DNA of 61,358 nt from Nocardioides sp. Lineage in GTDB: Bacteria; Actinomycetota; Actinomycetes; Propionibacteriales; Nocardioidaceae. The first letter of the stretch is position 1. Each line of letters opens with the position of its first letter. Below, one piece after another: positions 36,693 to 45,012 of the stretch. Location of the stretch: the NCBI RefSeq assembly GCF_014360585.1, contig NZ_JACIXG010000024.1:1-61358 (forward strand), read 5' to 3'. The notes under the pieces were generated by a model. It did no database searches and was not told the origin of the DNA. It saw nothing but the letters and a program-made list of their open reading frames with translations. Position numbers and translations under genes: made by a program.

Positions 36693-37504
36693 CAGCGGGC
36701 CTTCCCGGACTTGGCTTCCATGCGGCGTACGACGATCGAGAGCGGCACCGTGATCAGCAGGTAGCACAGCGCGATCGTGACCATCGGGGTCAGGTTGGCG
36801 AAGGCGTTCATGTTCTCCCGGCCGAACGCGGTCAGCTCGTACTCGTCCAGGGACAGACCGATGACGTAGATCAGCGAGGAGTCCTTGGTGAGCAGGATCA
36901 GCTCGTTGGTCAACGGCGGCAGGATGATGCGGAACGCCTGCGGGATCACGATCGTGACCATCGCGCGCGTGTGGGTCATGCCCAGGGTGCGGGCCGCTTC
37001 GTACTGCCCCTTCGGCACCGCCTGGATGCCCGCGCGGATCGTCTCGGCCATGTAGGCGCCGCCGACCAGACCGAGCGCCAGCGTCACCGTGGGGATGTTG
37101 CCGAGGTTCACACCGAAGGCGATCGGCAGGCCGAGGCCGAGCACCAGGAAGACGACCAACGCCGGCAGCCCACGGAAGAGCTCGATGATGCCGGTGGAGA
37201 TCCACCGGTAGGGACCCACGCTCGAGAGCCGCATCAGCGCCAAGACCAGTCCCAGCGCCAGACCGAAGACGAAGCCGCAGGCGGTGTAGACGATCGTGTT
37301 CTTGAGCGCGATCAGGATGACATCGGGAAACAGCTGCGAGGCGATGTCGATGTCGAGGAACGCCCGCCTGATCTCACCCCAGTCGGCGATCAGGGCGAGG
37401 ACGACGACCAGCAGCACCAAGATGGCGTACTGGATGTAGCGGACGAGCGCCGCGCGTTTGCGCGGCGACATCCGCTTCTTGGGAACCACTGCCGCGTCAG
37501 TCAC
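36692..37504 (-). CDS. Polar amino acid ABC transporter permease
   Basis: 270 residues from GTG 37504, which overlaps the binding-protein TGA (GTGA). HisM/GlnP-type permease: [20 protein letters not shown] near 65-84, [17 protein letters not shown] near 108-124 and the EAA loop [35 protein letters not shown] single permease gene implies a homodimer. Arg/Lys-rich cytoplasmic N-terminus ([12 protein letters not shown]). Confidence 0.95.
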   Translation of the reverse strand: MTDAAVVPKKRMSPRKRAALVRYIQYAILVLLVVVLALIADWGEIRRAFLDIDIASQLFPDVILIALKNTIVYTACGFVFGLALGLVLALMRLSSVGPYRWISTGIIELFRGLPALVVFLVLGLGLPIAFGVNLGNIPTVTLALGLVGGAYMAETIRAGIQAVPKGQYEAARTLGMTHTRAMVTIVIPQAFRIILPPLTNELILLTKDSSLIYVIGLSLDEYELTAFGRENMNAFANLTPMVTIALCYLLITVPLSIVVRRMEAKSGKAR

Positions 37505-38292
37505 TGCGCGGCAGCCTCCCCGAACCACTTGGCGTAGACCTCGTCGTAGGCGGCCTTGTCGTTGATGCCCTTGTTGAGCGCCTCGAGCAGCTCGTCGTTG
37601 CCGCCCTTCTTGACGGTGAAGCCGTACGCCTCACCGGTCTGGAACTCGCTGGTGATCTCCATCTCCGGGTTGGACTTGACGAAGTCGTAGAGCAGACCGT
37701 TGTCGTTGACGCCGGCGTCGGCCTTGCCGGAGTTGACCGCCTGCATCATCAGCGCGGAGTCCTCGAGGGTGATGATCTTGGTGTCCTCGGGGGCGTTCTC
37801 CTTGACGTAGTCGGCCCCGGTGGTGGCCTCCTGGACCGCGACGGTCTTGCCGGCGAGATCGTCGAGCGAGGCCAAGCCGGCGCCCTTCTTGGTCATCAGC
37901 GCCTGGGTGGCCTCGAAGTAGGGCTCGGTGAAGTCCATGACCTTCTCGCGCTCCTCGGTGATCGTCATCGCACCCGCGGCGACATCACACTTGCCGGAGT
38001 TGAGCGCCTCACCGGAGACGATGGTCTCCCAGCCGATGTTGACGACCTCGGTCTCGAGCTTCTCGGCATCGGCCGCGATCTTGAGCACGTCGATGTCGAA
38101 GCCGACGACCTCGCCACCCTCGTTGAACTCGAACGGCTTGTAGGGCAGGTGCGTGCAGATGGTCAGGGTGTCGGCCTTGACCAGCTTCGCGCCCGACGGC
38201 GACGTGCCCCCCTCGTCGCCACCGCCGCAGGCGGCGAGCGCCAGGGCGAGGGCGGGAACGGTCAGGGCAGCAGCGAGCTTCCGCAGATTCAT
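37501..38292 (-). CDS. Polar amino acid-binding lipoprotein of the ABC system
   Basis: 263 residues from ATG 38292, preferred because TAGAGT lies exactly 7 bases upstream; an in-frame GTG at 38301 would add three residues. Lipobox LALAAC near residue 22. Family-3 solute-binding features: LTICTHLPYKPFEFNEGGEVVGFDIDVL, GAMTITEEREKVMDFTEPYFEA and AVQEATTGADYVKE. The acidic/amide binding pocket type suggests glutamine, glutamate or cystine, but the ligand cannot be fixed. Confidence 0.93.
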   Translation of the reverse strand: MNLRKLAAALTVPALALALAACGGGDEGGTSPSGAKLVKADTLTICTHLPYKPFEFNEGGEVVGFDIDVLKIAADAEKLETEVVNIGWETIVSGEALNSGKCDVAAGAMTITEEREKVMDFTEPYFEATQALMTKKGAGLASLDDLAGKTVAVQEATTGADYVKENAPEDTKIITLEDSALMMQAVNSGKADAGVNDNGLLYDFVKSNPEMEITSEFQTGEAYGFTVKKGGNDELLEALNKGINDKAAYDEVYAKWFGEAAAQ

Positions 38293-38299
38293 GCGGGGC

Positions 38300-38305
38300 A
38301 CTCTA
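38300..38305 (-). promoter_or_regulatory. -10 element (TAGAGT), leaderless type
   Basis: TAGAGT on the minus strand ends 7 bases before ATG 38292. The gap up to the esterase stop (38371) also contains a CTCGCC/GGCGAG hairpin. Confidence 0.4.
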
Positions 38306-38370
38306 CGTGTCTTTGGCCACGTTGAGCCCGGGACCCTCGCCTAGAGGCGCCATCGTGGCGAGATTGTGAG

Positions 38371-39936
38371 TCAGCCGATAACCCCTGCCCAGAAGGCGCA
38401 GTGGCTCGCCGCGGCGGTGTCGACCGTTAGGATTCCCGCCTTCCCCGGCGCGAGCTGAAGCACGTCGCCAGAGTCTCGGAAGGCCGGCCAGCGCGGAGCG
38501 CGCGGCGCGACCGGACGCCCGTGGTGGGCGAACGAGGTCCAGTAGGCGACCATCGTGTCCGACAGCTCCTGCTGCGGCTCGTCGAGCTCACCCAGCAGGC
38601 CCGGGAACAGGTAGGTCAGCTCCGTGGCGTGCTCGGCGCCCTCGTCATAGCCCGGCATGTCGATCAGCGGCGGCGCGCCCCGGTCGGCGAACTGGTAGGC
38701 GAAGACCGGCACCCCGGCTGCCTCGAGCTTCGCGAAGGCATCCTGGTGCGCGCAGGTGGACAGCCCACCGGCCGAGTCGGTGCGAATGGCCGCCAGCGCG
38801 TGCCGCGGCTCGTCGAAGGCGCTGGCCGGGTAGAGCTCGAGGACGGCGTCAGCGGCGGGGCCATAGGTGCTGCGTACGATCTGCTCATACTGCTCCACCG
38901 TGATCGGCCGCGGATACTCGAGCCCGACATAGAGCCGCATCTCGTCCAGGGTCGAGCCGTGCATCACCGGCATCCGGTTGAAGTGGCCAGAGTCGATGGC
39001 ATCGGGATAGGTCCGCGGCAGCACCCGCGGGTCGCCGACGACCGGACCGGCGTTGAGCCCCTCAGCACCGAAGGCCTCGACCAGGTCCTTGGCCGGGGTC
39101 GCACGCAGACACTCCGCGACGTCGGCCGCGTCGCCGCAGCCCACCGCGTCGGCGAGCCGACGGCCCTCGGCCTCGGCACCCGCATCGCTCCGGGCCCCGG
39201 CCGCGCAGCTCCCGCTCTGCGGGATCGCCTTGTGGAACAGGCCTGCAGCGGCGGGCGAGGCGATCTGGGCGCAGGTGTCGATCGACCCGGCAGACTCCCC
39301 GAAGACCGTCACGTTGCGCCGGTTACCACCGAAGGCGGCGATGTTGCGCTGCACCCAGCGCAGCGCGGCCTGCTGGTCGAGCAGTCCGTAGTTGCCGGAC
39401 TCGTACGCCCCGTCCAACCCGGCATGCGCGAGCCAGCCGATCGCGCCGAGACGGTAGTTGACGCTCACGACGACCACGTCACCGTCGACGGCGAGCTTGC
39501 TGCCGTCGTAGCCGGTGCTGGAGCCGGTGGTGTTCCCTCCGCCGTGGAACCACACCATCACTGGCAGCTTCCGCTTACCCGGCTTGTTCGGGGCGAACAC
39601 GTTGAGGAACAGGCAGTCCTCGTCGAAGGTGGACTCACCTCCGTACGCCGGAGCCAGCTGCGCGCACTGGCTACCCGGTTCGGTGGCGTCCCGCACCCCG
39701 GTCCACGAAGCGGCCGGCGCCGGGGCGCGCCAGCGGAGCCGGTCGACCGGCGGGGCGGCGTACGGGATCCCCTTGAACGTCCGGAAGCCGTCGTGGGCGA
39801 CACCGCGGACCGCTCCCTTGTCGGTCACGACGACTGGGTCGAGGGCGTCGGGTGGCGCTGCTGCCGCGGCAGACAGGCCTGTCGCAGTGAGGGCTGCGGC
39901 GGCGAGGATCGGGACGAGAACACGAAGTCTGAGCAC
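38371..39936 (-). CDS. Secreted carboxylesterase (type B)
   Basis: 521 residues, GTG start with AAAGGA 6 bases upstream. Signal peptide LRLRVLVPILAAAALTATGLSAAAAA. Carboxylesterase/lipase fold: EDCLFLNVFAP near 105-115, oxyanion motif WFHGGGN near 128-134, nucleophile elbow VTVFGESAGSID near 210-221, and a late SFAHHGRP with the probable catalytic His. Expected to hydrolyse carboxyl esters outside the cell. It lies between the rplKA terminator and the amino-acid transporter as a single gene. Confidence 0.9.
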   Translation of the reverse strand: MLRLRVLVPILAAAALTATGLSAAAAAPPDALDPVVVTDKGAVRGVAHDGFRTFKGIPYAAPPVDRLRWRAPAPAASWTGVRDATEPGSQCAQLAPAYGGESTFDEDCLFLNVFAPNKPGKRKLPVMVWFHGGGNTTGSSTGYDGSKLAVDGDVVVVSVNYRLGAIGWLAHAGLDGAYESGNYGLLDQQAALRWVQRNIAAFGGNRRNVTVFGESAGSIDTCAQIASPAAAGLFHKAIPQSGSCAAGARSDAGAEAEGRRLADAVGCGDAADVAECLRATPAKDLVEAFGAEGLNAGPVVGDPRVLPRTYPDAIDSGHFNRMPVMHGSTLDEMRLYVGLEYPRPITVEQYEQIVRSTYGPAADAVLELYPASAFDEPRHALAAIRTDSAGGLSTCAHQDAFAKLEAAGVPVFAYQFADRGAPPLIDMPGYDEGAEHATELTYLFPGLLGELDEPQQELSDTMVAYWTSFAHHGRPVAPRAPRWPAFRDSGDVLQLAPGKAGILTVDTAAASHCAFWAGVIG

Positions 39937-40032
39937 CGAGGTTCCTTTCGTCGACCTTCCGACCCTAGGGTCCCGGCACCCTCGTCCGGCAGTGACAGAG
40001 GAACAGAAAGAAGACGTACGCAGCGCACAAAT

Positions 40033-40075
40033 GCATCGAGCGCCGCCGCCCGGTCTGGGCGACAGCGCTCGATGC
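40033..40075 (-). terminator. Hairpin terminator downstream of rplA
   Basis: GCATCGAGCGC pairs with GCGCTCGATGC, with further pairing CGCCC/GGGCG around a short loop. On the minus strand it is followed by ATTTGTG. It lies about 120 bases after the rplA stop, beyond the three-hairpin repeat module. Confidence 0.7.
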
Positions 40076-40091
40076 TTAGGTCACACGTGAA

Positions 40092-40195
40092 GGGTCGATC
40101 TCGACCCGCGGTCGCGGCTTCGCAAGCTCAGCCGCGCGCTCGCTCGATCCCTTCGCGTTGTGTCCCTGCTCGTTCCTCGCAGGGTCACAGGCTCA
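40092..40195 (-). repeat. Three-hairpin 3' module, copy A (rplA)
   Basis: Starts with the rplA stop codon and contains, in minus-strand order, GTGACCCTGC/GCAGGGACAC (40188-40160), CGCGGCT/AGCCGCG around the 10-base loop GAGCTTGCGA (40136-40113), and the palindrome GGGTCGAGATCGACCC (40107-40092). Copy B after nusG has the same order, spacing and loop with different but matching stems. Confidence 0.8.
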
Positions 40196-40909
40196 GGCCT
40201 CGTCCTCACCCGCGACGTTCTTGATGCGGTTGGGGTCGACCTGGACACCGGGGCCCATGGTGGTCGAGACGGTGACCTTCTTCAGGTAGCGGCCCTTGGA
40301 GGAGGACGGCTTCAGACGAAGCACCTCCTCGAGAGCAGCGGCGTAGTTCTCAGCGAGCTGGGCCTCGGAGAAGGAGGCCTTGCCGATGATGAAGTGAAGG
40401 TTGGCATGGCGGTCGACCCGGAAGTCGATCTTGCCGCCCTTGATGTCGGACACGGCCTTGCCCGGGTCCGGGGTGACCGTGCCGGTCTTCGGGTTCGGCA
40501 TGAGGCCACGGGGGCCGAGCACGCGGCCGAGGCGGCCGACCTTGCCCATCATGTCCGGGGTCGCGACGACGGCGTCGAAGTCGAGCCAGCCACCGGAGAC
40601 CTTCTCGATCAGCTCGTCGCCACCGACGACGTCGGCGCCGGCCTCGCGAGCGGACTCGGCCTTGTCCGGAGCAGCGGCGAAGACGATGACGCGCATCGTC
40701 TTACCGGTGCCGTGGGGCAGGCTGACGGTGCCGCGCACCATCTGGTCGGCCTTACGGGGGTCGACACCGAGACGCATGACGACGTCAACGGTCTCGTCGA
40801 ACTTCTTCTTGCTGGAGCCCTTGGCGATCTTGATCGCGGCCAGCGGGGCGTAGAGCTCGTCCTTGTCGAACGTCTCTTCCGCCGCGCGGTAGGTCTTGCT
40901 GCGCTGCAT
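40193..40909 (-). CDS. rplA: 50S ribosomal protein L1
   Basis: 238 residues, AAGGAA 5 bases before the [59 protein letters not shown] is the standard L1 start; [19 protein letters not shown] near 130-148 is the signature. Binds 23S rRNA at the mobile L1 stalk and usually represses the rplKA mRNA. It follows rplK by 62 bp. rplJL, normally next, is about 10 kb away. Confidence 0.99.
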   Translation of the reverse strand: MQRSKTYRAAEETFDKDELYAPLAAIKIAKGSSKKKFDETVDVVMRLGVDPRKADQMVRGTVSLPHGTGKTMRVIVFAAAPDKAESAREAGADVVGGDELIEKVSGGWLDFDAVVATPDMMGKVGRLGRVLGPRGLMPNPKTGTVTPDPGKAVSDIKGGKIDFRVDRHANLHFIIGKASFSEAQLAENYAAALEEVLRLKPSSSKGRYLKKVTVSTTMGPGVQVDPNRIKNVAGEDEA

Positions 40910-40971
40910 GATGATTCCTTAAGTGGTTAAGAGGAGATGTGGTTAGCGAGCCAGCGCGGCTCTCCCACGTT

Positions 40972-41400
40972 TCAGTCGGTGGTGACGCCCATGGAGCGGG
41001 CGGTGCCCTCGACGATCTTCATCGCGGCGTCGATGTCCTCCGCGTTGAGGTCGGGAAGCTTGGTGGTCGCGATCTCGCGCACCTGGTCCTTGGTCAGCTT
41101 GCCGACCTTGTCCTTGTGCGGGACGGACGAGCCCTTCTTCAGACCGGCGGCCTTCTTGATCAGCTCGGCGGCCGGCGGGGTCTTCGTGATGAAGGTGAAG
41201 CTGCGGTCCTCGTAGATGGTGATCTCGACGGGGATCACGTTGCCGCGCATGGCTTCGGTCTGGGCGTTGTACGCCTTGCAGAACTCCATGATGTTGACGC
41301 CGTGCGGACCGAGCGCGGTACCGACCGGCGGGGCCGGGGTCGCGGCGCCGGCCTGCAGCTGCACCTTGACGAGCGCTGCGATCTTCTTCTTCGGAGGCAT
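40972..41400 (-). CDS. rplK: 50S ribosomal protein L11
   Basis: 142 residues from ATG 41400; the frame to 41568 is leader. [45 protein letters not shown] is canonical, with the proline-rich PAPPVG linker and C-terminal rRNA-binding domain [35 protein letters not shown]. Target of thiostrepton and needed for RelA activation. The upstream gap (41401-41612) is shared with a divergent transglycosylase gene and contains TTGACC at about 41483-41488, but no convincing -10. Confidence 0.99.
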   Translation of the reverse strand: MPPKKKIAALVKVQLQAGAATPAPPVGTALGPHGVNIMEFCKAYNAQTEAMRGNVIPVEITIYEDRSFTFITKTPPAAELIKKAAGLKKGSSVPHKDKVGKLTKDQVREIATTKLPDLNAEDIDAAMKIVEGTARSMGVTTD

Positions 41401-41612
41401 TCTTGAGATCTCTTCCTTCTCGTGGTCATGACGAAGCCGCTTTTGCGTTCGGCCTCTGCCACCTGCTGTGTTGCTCTCGCAACTGGTCAATTGTCCGTGA
41501 TCGAGGTCGGATCCACGAAATCTGCACGCAGGTTCACTGATCGGACCCCTCTTCGTGACGGCGACCACACGTCGCTGACATACTCCCCCCGGGATTTACA
41601 AAGGGAGCTCAA

Positions 41613-42818
41613 TTGTTCAATCGACGCCGTCTGTCCATGTACGCCGCACTCGTCCCGCTGACCGCGCTCTCGGCCGCCTGGACCGCTGCCGCCACCGGGA
41701 CCGGGTTCGATCCCGACGAGCCCGTGAAGCTGCCCGGCGGGGAGATCATGGCGACCTCGATGATCGAGCAACCCGCGAGCGTGACGGAGCCCGCGCCGGC
41801 CCAGGGGGCTCGCGAGGGCGCCCGGACCGGCACGGTCGCCATCGCGATGGCGCAGGGCAGCGGCATCCCGATGACCGCACTGGCCGCCTATCAGCGCGCG
41901 GCCGCCGTCGTCACCACCGCCGACCGGGCCTGCGCCCTCGACTGGAATCTGCTCGCCGCCGTCGGGATGGTCGAGTCCGACCACGGACGTCTGAAGAGCA
42001 GTCGCCTCGACGACGCCGGCAAGGCCTCCCCCGCCATCTACGGCCCGGCGCTGACCACCGCGGCCGGCGACCCCGCACCCGACACCGATGCCGGCGCGGT
42101 CGACAAGCTCACCAGCGGAGACCGGGCCGTCGGACCGATGCAGTTCATCCCCTCCACGTGGCCGCTGGTGGCGGTCGACGGAGACGGCGACGGCGTACGC
42201 GACCCGCAGGACATCGACGACGCCGCCCTCGCCGCCGCGGTCTACCTCTGCTCGGGCGAGGAGGACGTCTCGACCACCAAGGGGCAGCGGGCCGCGCTCG
42301 CGCGCTACAACCGCAGCGAGGCGTACGTCGCCACGGTCCTGAAGATCGCCAAGGGCTACTCCGACAGCCCCTACGGCAGCGACGACATCGAGCTCGCCGC
42401 CGCCCCCGCGCACACCGAGCCGAGCCCCACCGCGCGCGGGCCGAAGGCGAAGAAGAGCTCGGACGGGAAGCCGGGCAAGAAGCGCCCGGACAACACCACC
42501 CAGTCGAAGCCGAAGCCGACGGCTGGTGCGGACCCGGACGAGAAGCCGAGCTCGAGCCCCTCGACCACACCCACCCCCAGCCCCACCCCGACCGACGACG
42601 GCAGCTGGGCCTCGATCCCCGAGCGACGTGGGATCTGCGCCGCTGAGCTGGCCGCCCGCTTCCCCGACCTCGCGCCGGGCTGGGACACCAACCGCGCCAT
42701 CGACGCCTGCGGCGTCCGACTGCTCGGCCGGACCGTCACCGAGACCAGGGCCGACGCCCCCGGAGTCGTCACCGACATCACCGGGTACGTCGAGTGGCTG
42801 ATCGACACGCTGCCGTAG
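41613..42818 (+). CDS. Secreted lytic transglycosylase
   Basis: 401 residues from a TTG with AAGGGAG 5 bases upstream. N-terminal export sequence (RRRLSMYAALVPLTALSAAWTAAATG). SLT domain: LDWNLLAAVGMVESDHGRLKSS near 108-129 with the catalytic Glu, GPMQFIPSTWPLVAVDGDGDG near 175-195, and ARYNRSEAYVATVL. A Lys/Pro/Ser/Thr-rich linker (about 270-335) leads to a small Cys-containing C-terminal domain. Cleaves peptidoglycan glycan strands. It interrupts the usual nusG-rplK neighbourhood. Confidence 0.88.
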   Translation: MFNRRRLSMYAALVPLTALSAAWTAAATGTGFDPDEPVKLPGGEIMATSMIEQPASVTEPAPAQGAREGARTGTVAIAMAQGSGIPMTALAAYQRAAAVVTTADRACALDWNLLAAVGMVESDHGRLKSSRLDDAGKASPAIYGPALTTAAGDPAPDTDAGAVDKLTSGDRAVGPMQFIPSTWPLVAVDGDGDGVRDPQDIDDAALAAAVYLCSGEEDVSTTKGQRAALARYNRSEAYVATVLKIAKGYSDSPYGSDDIELAAAPAHTEPSPTARGPKAKKSSDGKPGKKRPDNTTQSKPKPTAGADPDEKPSSSPSTTPTPSPTPTDDGSWASIPERRGICAAELAARFPDLAPGWDTNRAIDACGVRLLGRTVTETRADAPGVVTDITGYVEWLIDTLP

Positions 42819-42830
42819 ACGGCGCGCTGT

Positions 42831-42866
42831 TGAACGCCCTGCACCCTGATGGGCGCAGGGCGTTCA
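42831..42866. terminator. Hairpin between convergent genes
   Basis: TGAACGCCCTGC and GCAGGGCGTTCA form a perfect 12-bp stem with a 12-base loop, midway between two gene ends. It can serve both strands. Confidence 0.75.
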
Positions 42867-42873
42867 GACGCGC

Positions 42874-44325
42874 TCAGTAGGTGGTGTCGCCGTTGCAGAT
42901 CATGCGGATGTCCGACTCCGACTTGACCGAGGAGTAGAGGCGTACGTCGTCGACAGCACCGTGCCACTTCTGCGACTCCTCGCCCCCGACCCAGCCGGAC
43001 CCGACCCGCACCGGGCCGGCGGACGACGGCCCGGTCGGCTCGAAGGCCGCCGAGGTCGCCACCGGCACACCGCTGTCGGCCGGGAACGCGTCCGGCGGAG
43101 TTCCGATCGCACAGGTGTAGAGGGTCATCTCCTTCGCCGATGCGTCCCAGACCCCCGACAGGTGGACCCACTCTCCAACGGCGACCGGGCGGGCGGAGGT
43201 CACCGCCGTCCGAGGGGTGGTGTCGTCCGACTGCATCCAGAACCCGAAACAGGTCGTCATGCCCTCAGGGCAGTCGCCCGAGGCGAGTCGACCCAGCTGA
43301 GCAGCGCCGTTGACCTCGCCGCCCTGCGAGACGGCTGCCCTGGTCACCGAGGACGTGTCGTCGACTCGGACGAAGGCGGACATCGTGAACGACGCCGAGG
43401 CGTCCAGCACGGCACCCTGGGTGGTCGCACCACTGTCATCGCCGTCGAATCCCAGCGCCAGGTCACCGGGGAAGTCGTCCGGGAAGAACGCCCGGAACGT
43501 CCCGTCGGTCCGTTCGACACCCTCCGGAACGTTCAACGGGTGTGCGCCTCCAGGAGCCGAGTCGAGCTCCGGGCTTGCGCCCGTATCCATACGCCAATAG
43601 GCGCCCGTGGACACGGACTCGACACTGAACCGGTAGAGACGCGAGTCCGAGACGTTCCCGGCCCGGTCGATCGCCTCGACGCTCAATCGATGCGAGCCCG
43701 AGGTCGACGGGGTGAACGTCGCGGTTGCCGACGCACCGATGGCGGAAGGCTCCACGACCGCGGGGGTCGTCCCGTCGAACGAGTAACGAAATGCCTCCGT
43801 GTCGCTCGAGCCGGCGAAGTCGAACGTGCCGGAGGTCCCGACTCCACCCGAGATCTGGTCCTCGGGATAGGTCGTGGACGTGACCACCGGGGCATCCGGC
43901 CGAACCGTGTCGACAGTGAACTCGCACGGAGCTGCCCACGGGCCCGGCCGGTTGTTCGTGTCCCGGCCCCTGGCTCGCCAGGTGTAGGTCGCCCCGTCGG
44001 TCAGCGTGCCCTCGGGCACCGTCACGGCGTGCGTGGAGCCCGAGGCCGCGGCGGCGTCATAGCCGCTGCTCCACACCGACGACCCGCCGGAGAGCACCTC
44101 GAACCTCGCCGCGACATTGTGGTCGTCCGGGTCCGCGAACGTCGCCGACAGCACCGGGGTGGTGTCCCTCAGGTACGACTCACCCGGGCACGTCGTCTCC
44201 GGGCTCGTCGACATCTCCGTCGGCGCCGAGGGCGCGGCGTTGAAGGCCGACGCCGACGCGGGATGGGCGCTCACACCCAGACCACACAACGCAGCACTCA
44301 CGACAGCGAGAACGGACAGGCGCAT
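42874..44325 (-). CDS. Secreted LamG/concanavalin-like domain protein
   Basis: 483 residues from ATG 44325 (GGAG 7 bases upstream). Signal peptide RLSVLAVVSAALCGLGVSAHPASA. Residues about 35-240 look like two fibronectin/bacterial Ig-like repeats (TYTWRARGRDTNNRPGPW, SHRLSVEAIDRAGNVSDSRLYRF), followed by a LamG-like jelly roll (AYWRMDTGAS..., SFTMSAFVRVDD, KWHGAVDDVRLYSSV) to the end. Such actinobacterial proteins are exported and probably bind polysaccharide; no catalytic residues are seen. Confidence 0.75.
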   Translation of the reverse strand: MRLSVLAVVSAALCGLGVSAHPASASAFNAAPSAPTEMSTSPETTCPGESYLRDTTPVLSATFADPDDHNVAARFEVLSGGSSVWSSGYDAAAASGSTHAVTVPEGTLTDGATYTWRARGRDTNNRPGPWAAPCEFTVDTVRPDAPVVTSTTYPEDQISGGVGTSGTFDFAGSSDTEAFRYSFDGTTPAVVEPSAIGASATATFTPSTSGSHRLSVEAIDRAGNVSDSRLYRFSVESVSTGAYWRMDTGASPELDSAPGGAHPLNVPEGVERTDGTFRAFFPDDFPGDLALGFDGDDSGATTQGAVLDASASFTMSAFVRVDDTSSVTRAAVSQGGEVNGAAQLGRLASGDCPEGMTTCFGFWMQSDDTTPRTAVTSARPVAVGEWVHLSGVWDASAKEMTLYTCAIGTPPDAFPADSGVPVATSAAFEPTGPSSAGPVRVGSGWVGGEESQKWHGAVDDVRLYSSVKSESDIRMICNGDTTY

Positions 44326-44518
44326 CACACCACTCCAACCATGATCAGAACGACTCAGTAGGACGCGGAAACGACCCCGCGTCAGCGGTCCAGTCCGCAG
44401 GCGGCTGCGCGGCCCCGGATCGCCACGTCATCCTTCCCGAGGTCTGTTGATGATCGGCATGCCAGCGGCATCTGATTCGCATGCCGTTGGATTGCGGTTT
44501 CATGTCAGAGGGGCCCTA

Positions 44519-44914
44519 ATGATCCGCCCAGCGCTGCACAGAGGGCAACATTCGACCATGCTCCTCGCAGTACCGGCAGCCCCCACCCGCTACAGGAACA
44601 AGCACATCGTCATCGACTCCCTCGACGGGCCGCTCATCTTGGATCTCGATGGAATCCGCCTGTACCGCGGCGACGAAGAGGTGGCTCTGACGATCACCGA
44701 GTTCCTCATCCTCGGCACCCTTGCCGAGCAGGCCGGGGCGGCCGTGGAACAGAGGCTTCTGCTTCGCGCGGCATCACGGTTGAAGCACCCGCTCCACCGA
44801 CGCAACCTTCCCCCGCACATCCGGCGGCTCAGGACGAAGATCGAGGTCGATCCCAGCCAGCCGGCGCTCCTCAAGACTGTCCGCGGGTACGGGTATCGGC
44901 TCGACGTGCGGTGA
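44519..44914 (+). CDS. Orphan OmpR/PhoB-type winged-helix protein
   Basis: 131 residues from ATG 44519 (GAGGGG 5 bases upstream); an in-frame ATG at 44447 is possible. The last 85 residues match the Trans_reg_C winged helix: ALTITEFLILGTLAEQAG, HRRNLPPHIRRLRTKIEVDPSQPALLKTVRGYGYRLDV. The receiver domain normally found before it is absent; instead there is a short N-terminus with a beta-like segment (IVIDSLDGPLILDLDGIRLYRGDEEV). It probably binds DNA without phosphorylation. Gap 44326-44518 shows no other feature. Confidence 0.75.
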   Translation: MIRPALHRGQHSTMLLAVPAAPTRYRNKHIVIDSLDGPLILDLDGIRLYRGDEEVALTITEFLILGTLAEQAGAAVEQRLLLRAASRLKHPLHRRNLPPHIRRLRTKIEVDPSQPALLKTVRGYGYRLDVR

Positions 44915-45012
44915 AGGCCGGGCCTTTGCGTTCCGGATAGGCTCGCCACAAGGCCACAGTCGTCCAGGTCATTCTCGACACTGGCATGGTGGCAGACCCG
45001 AGGCGGCGGCGC

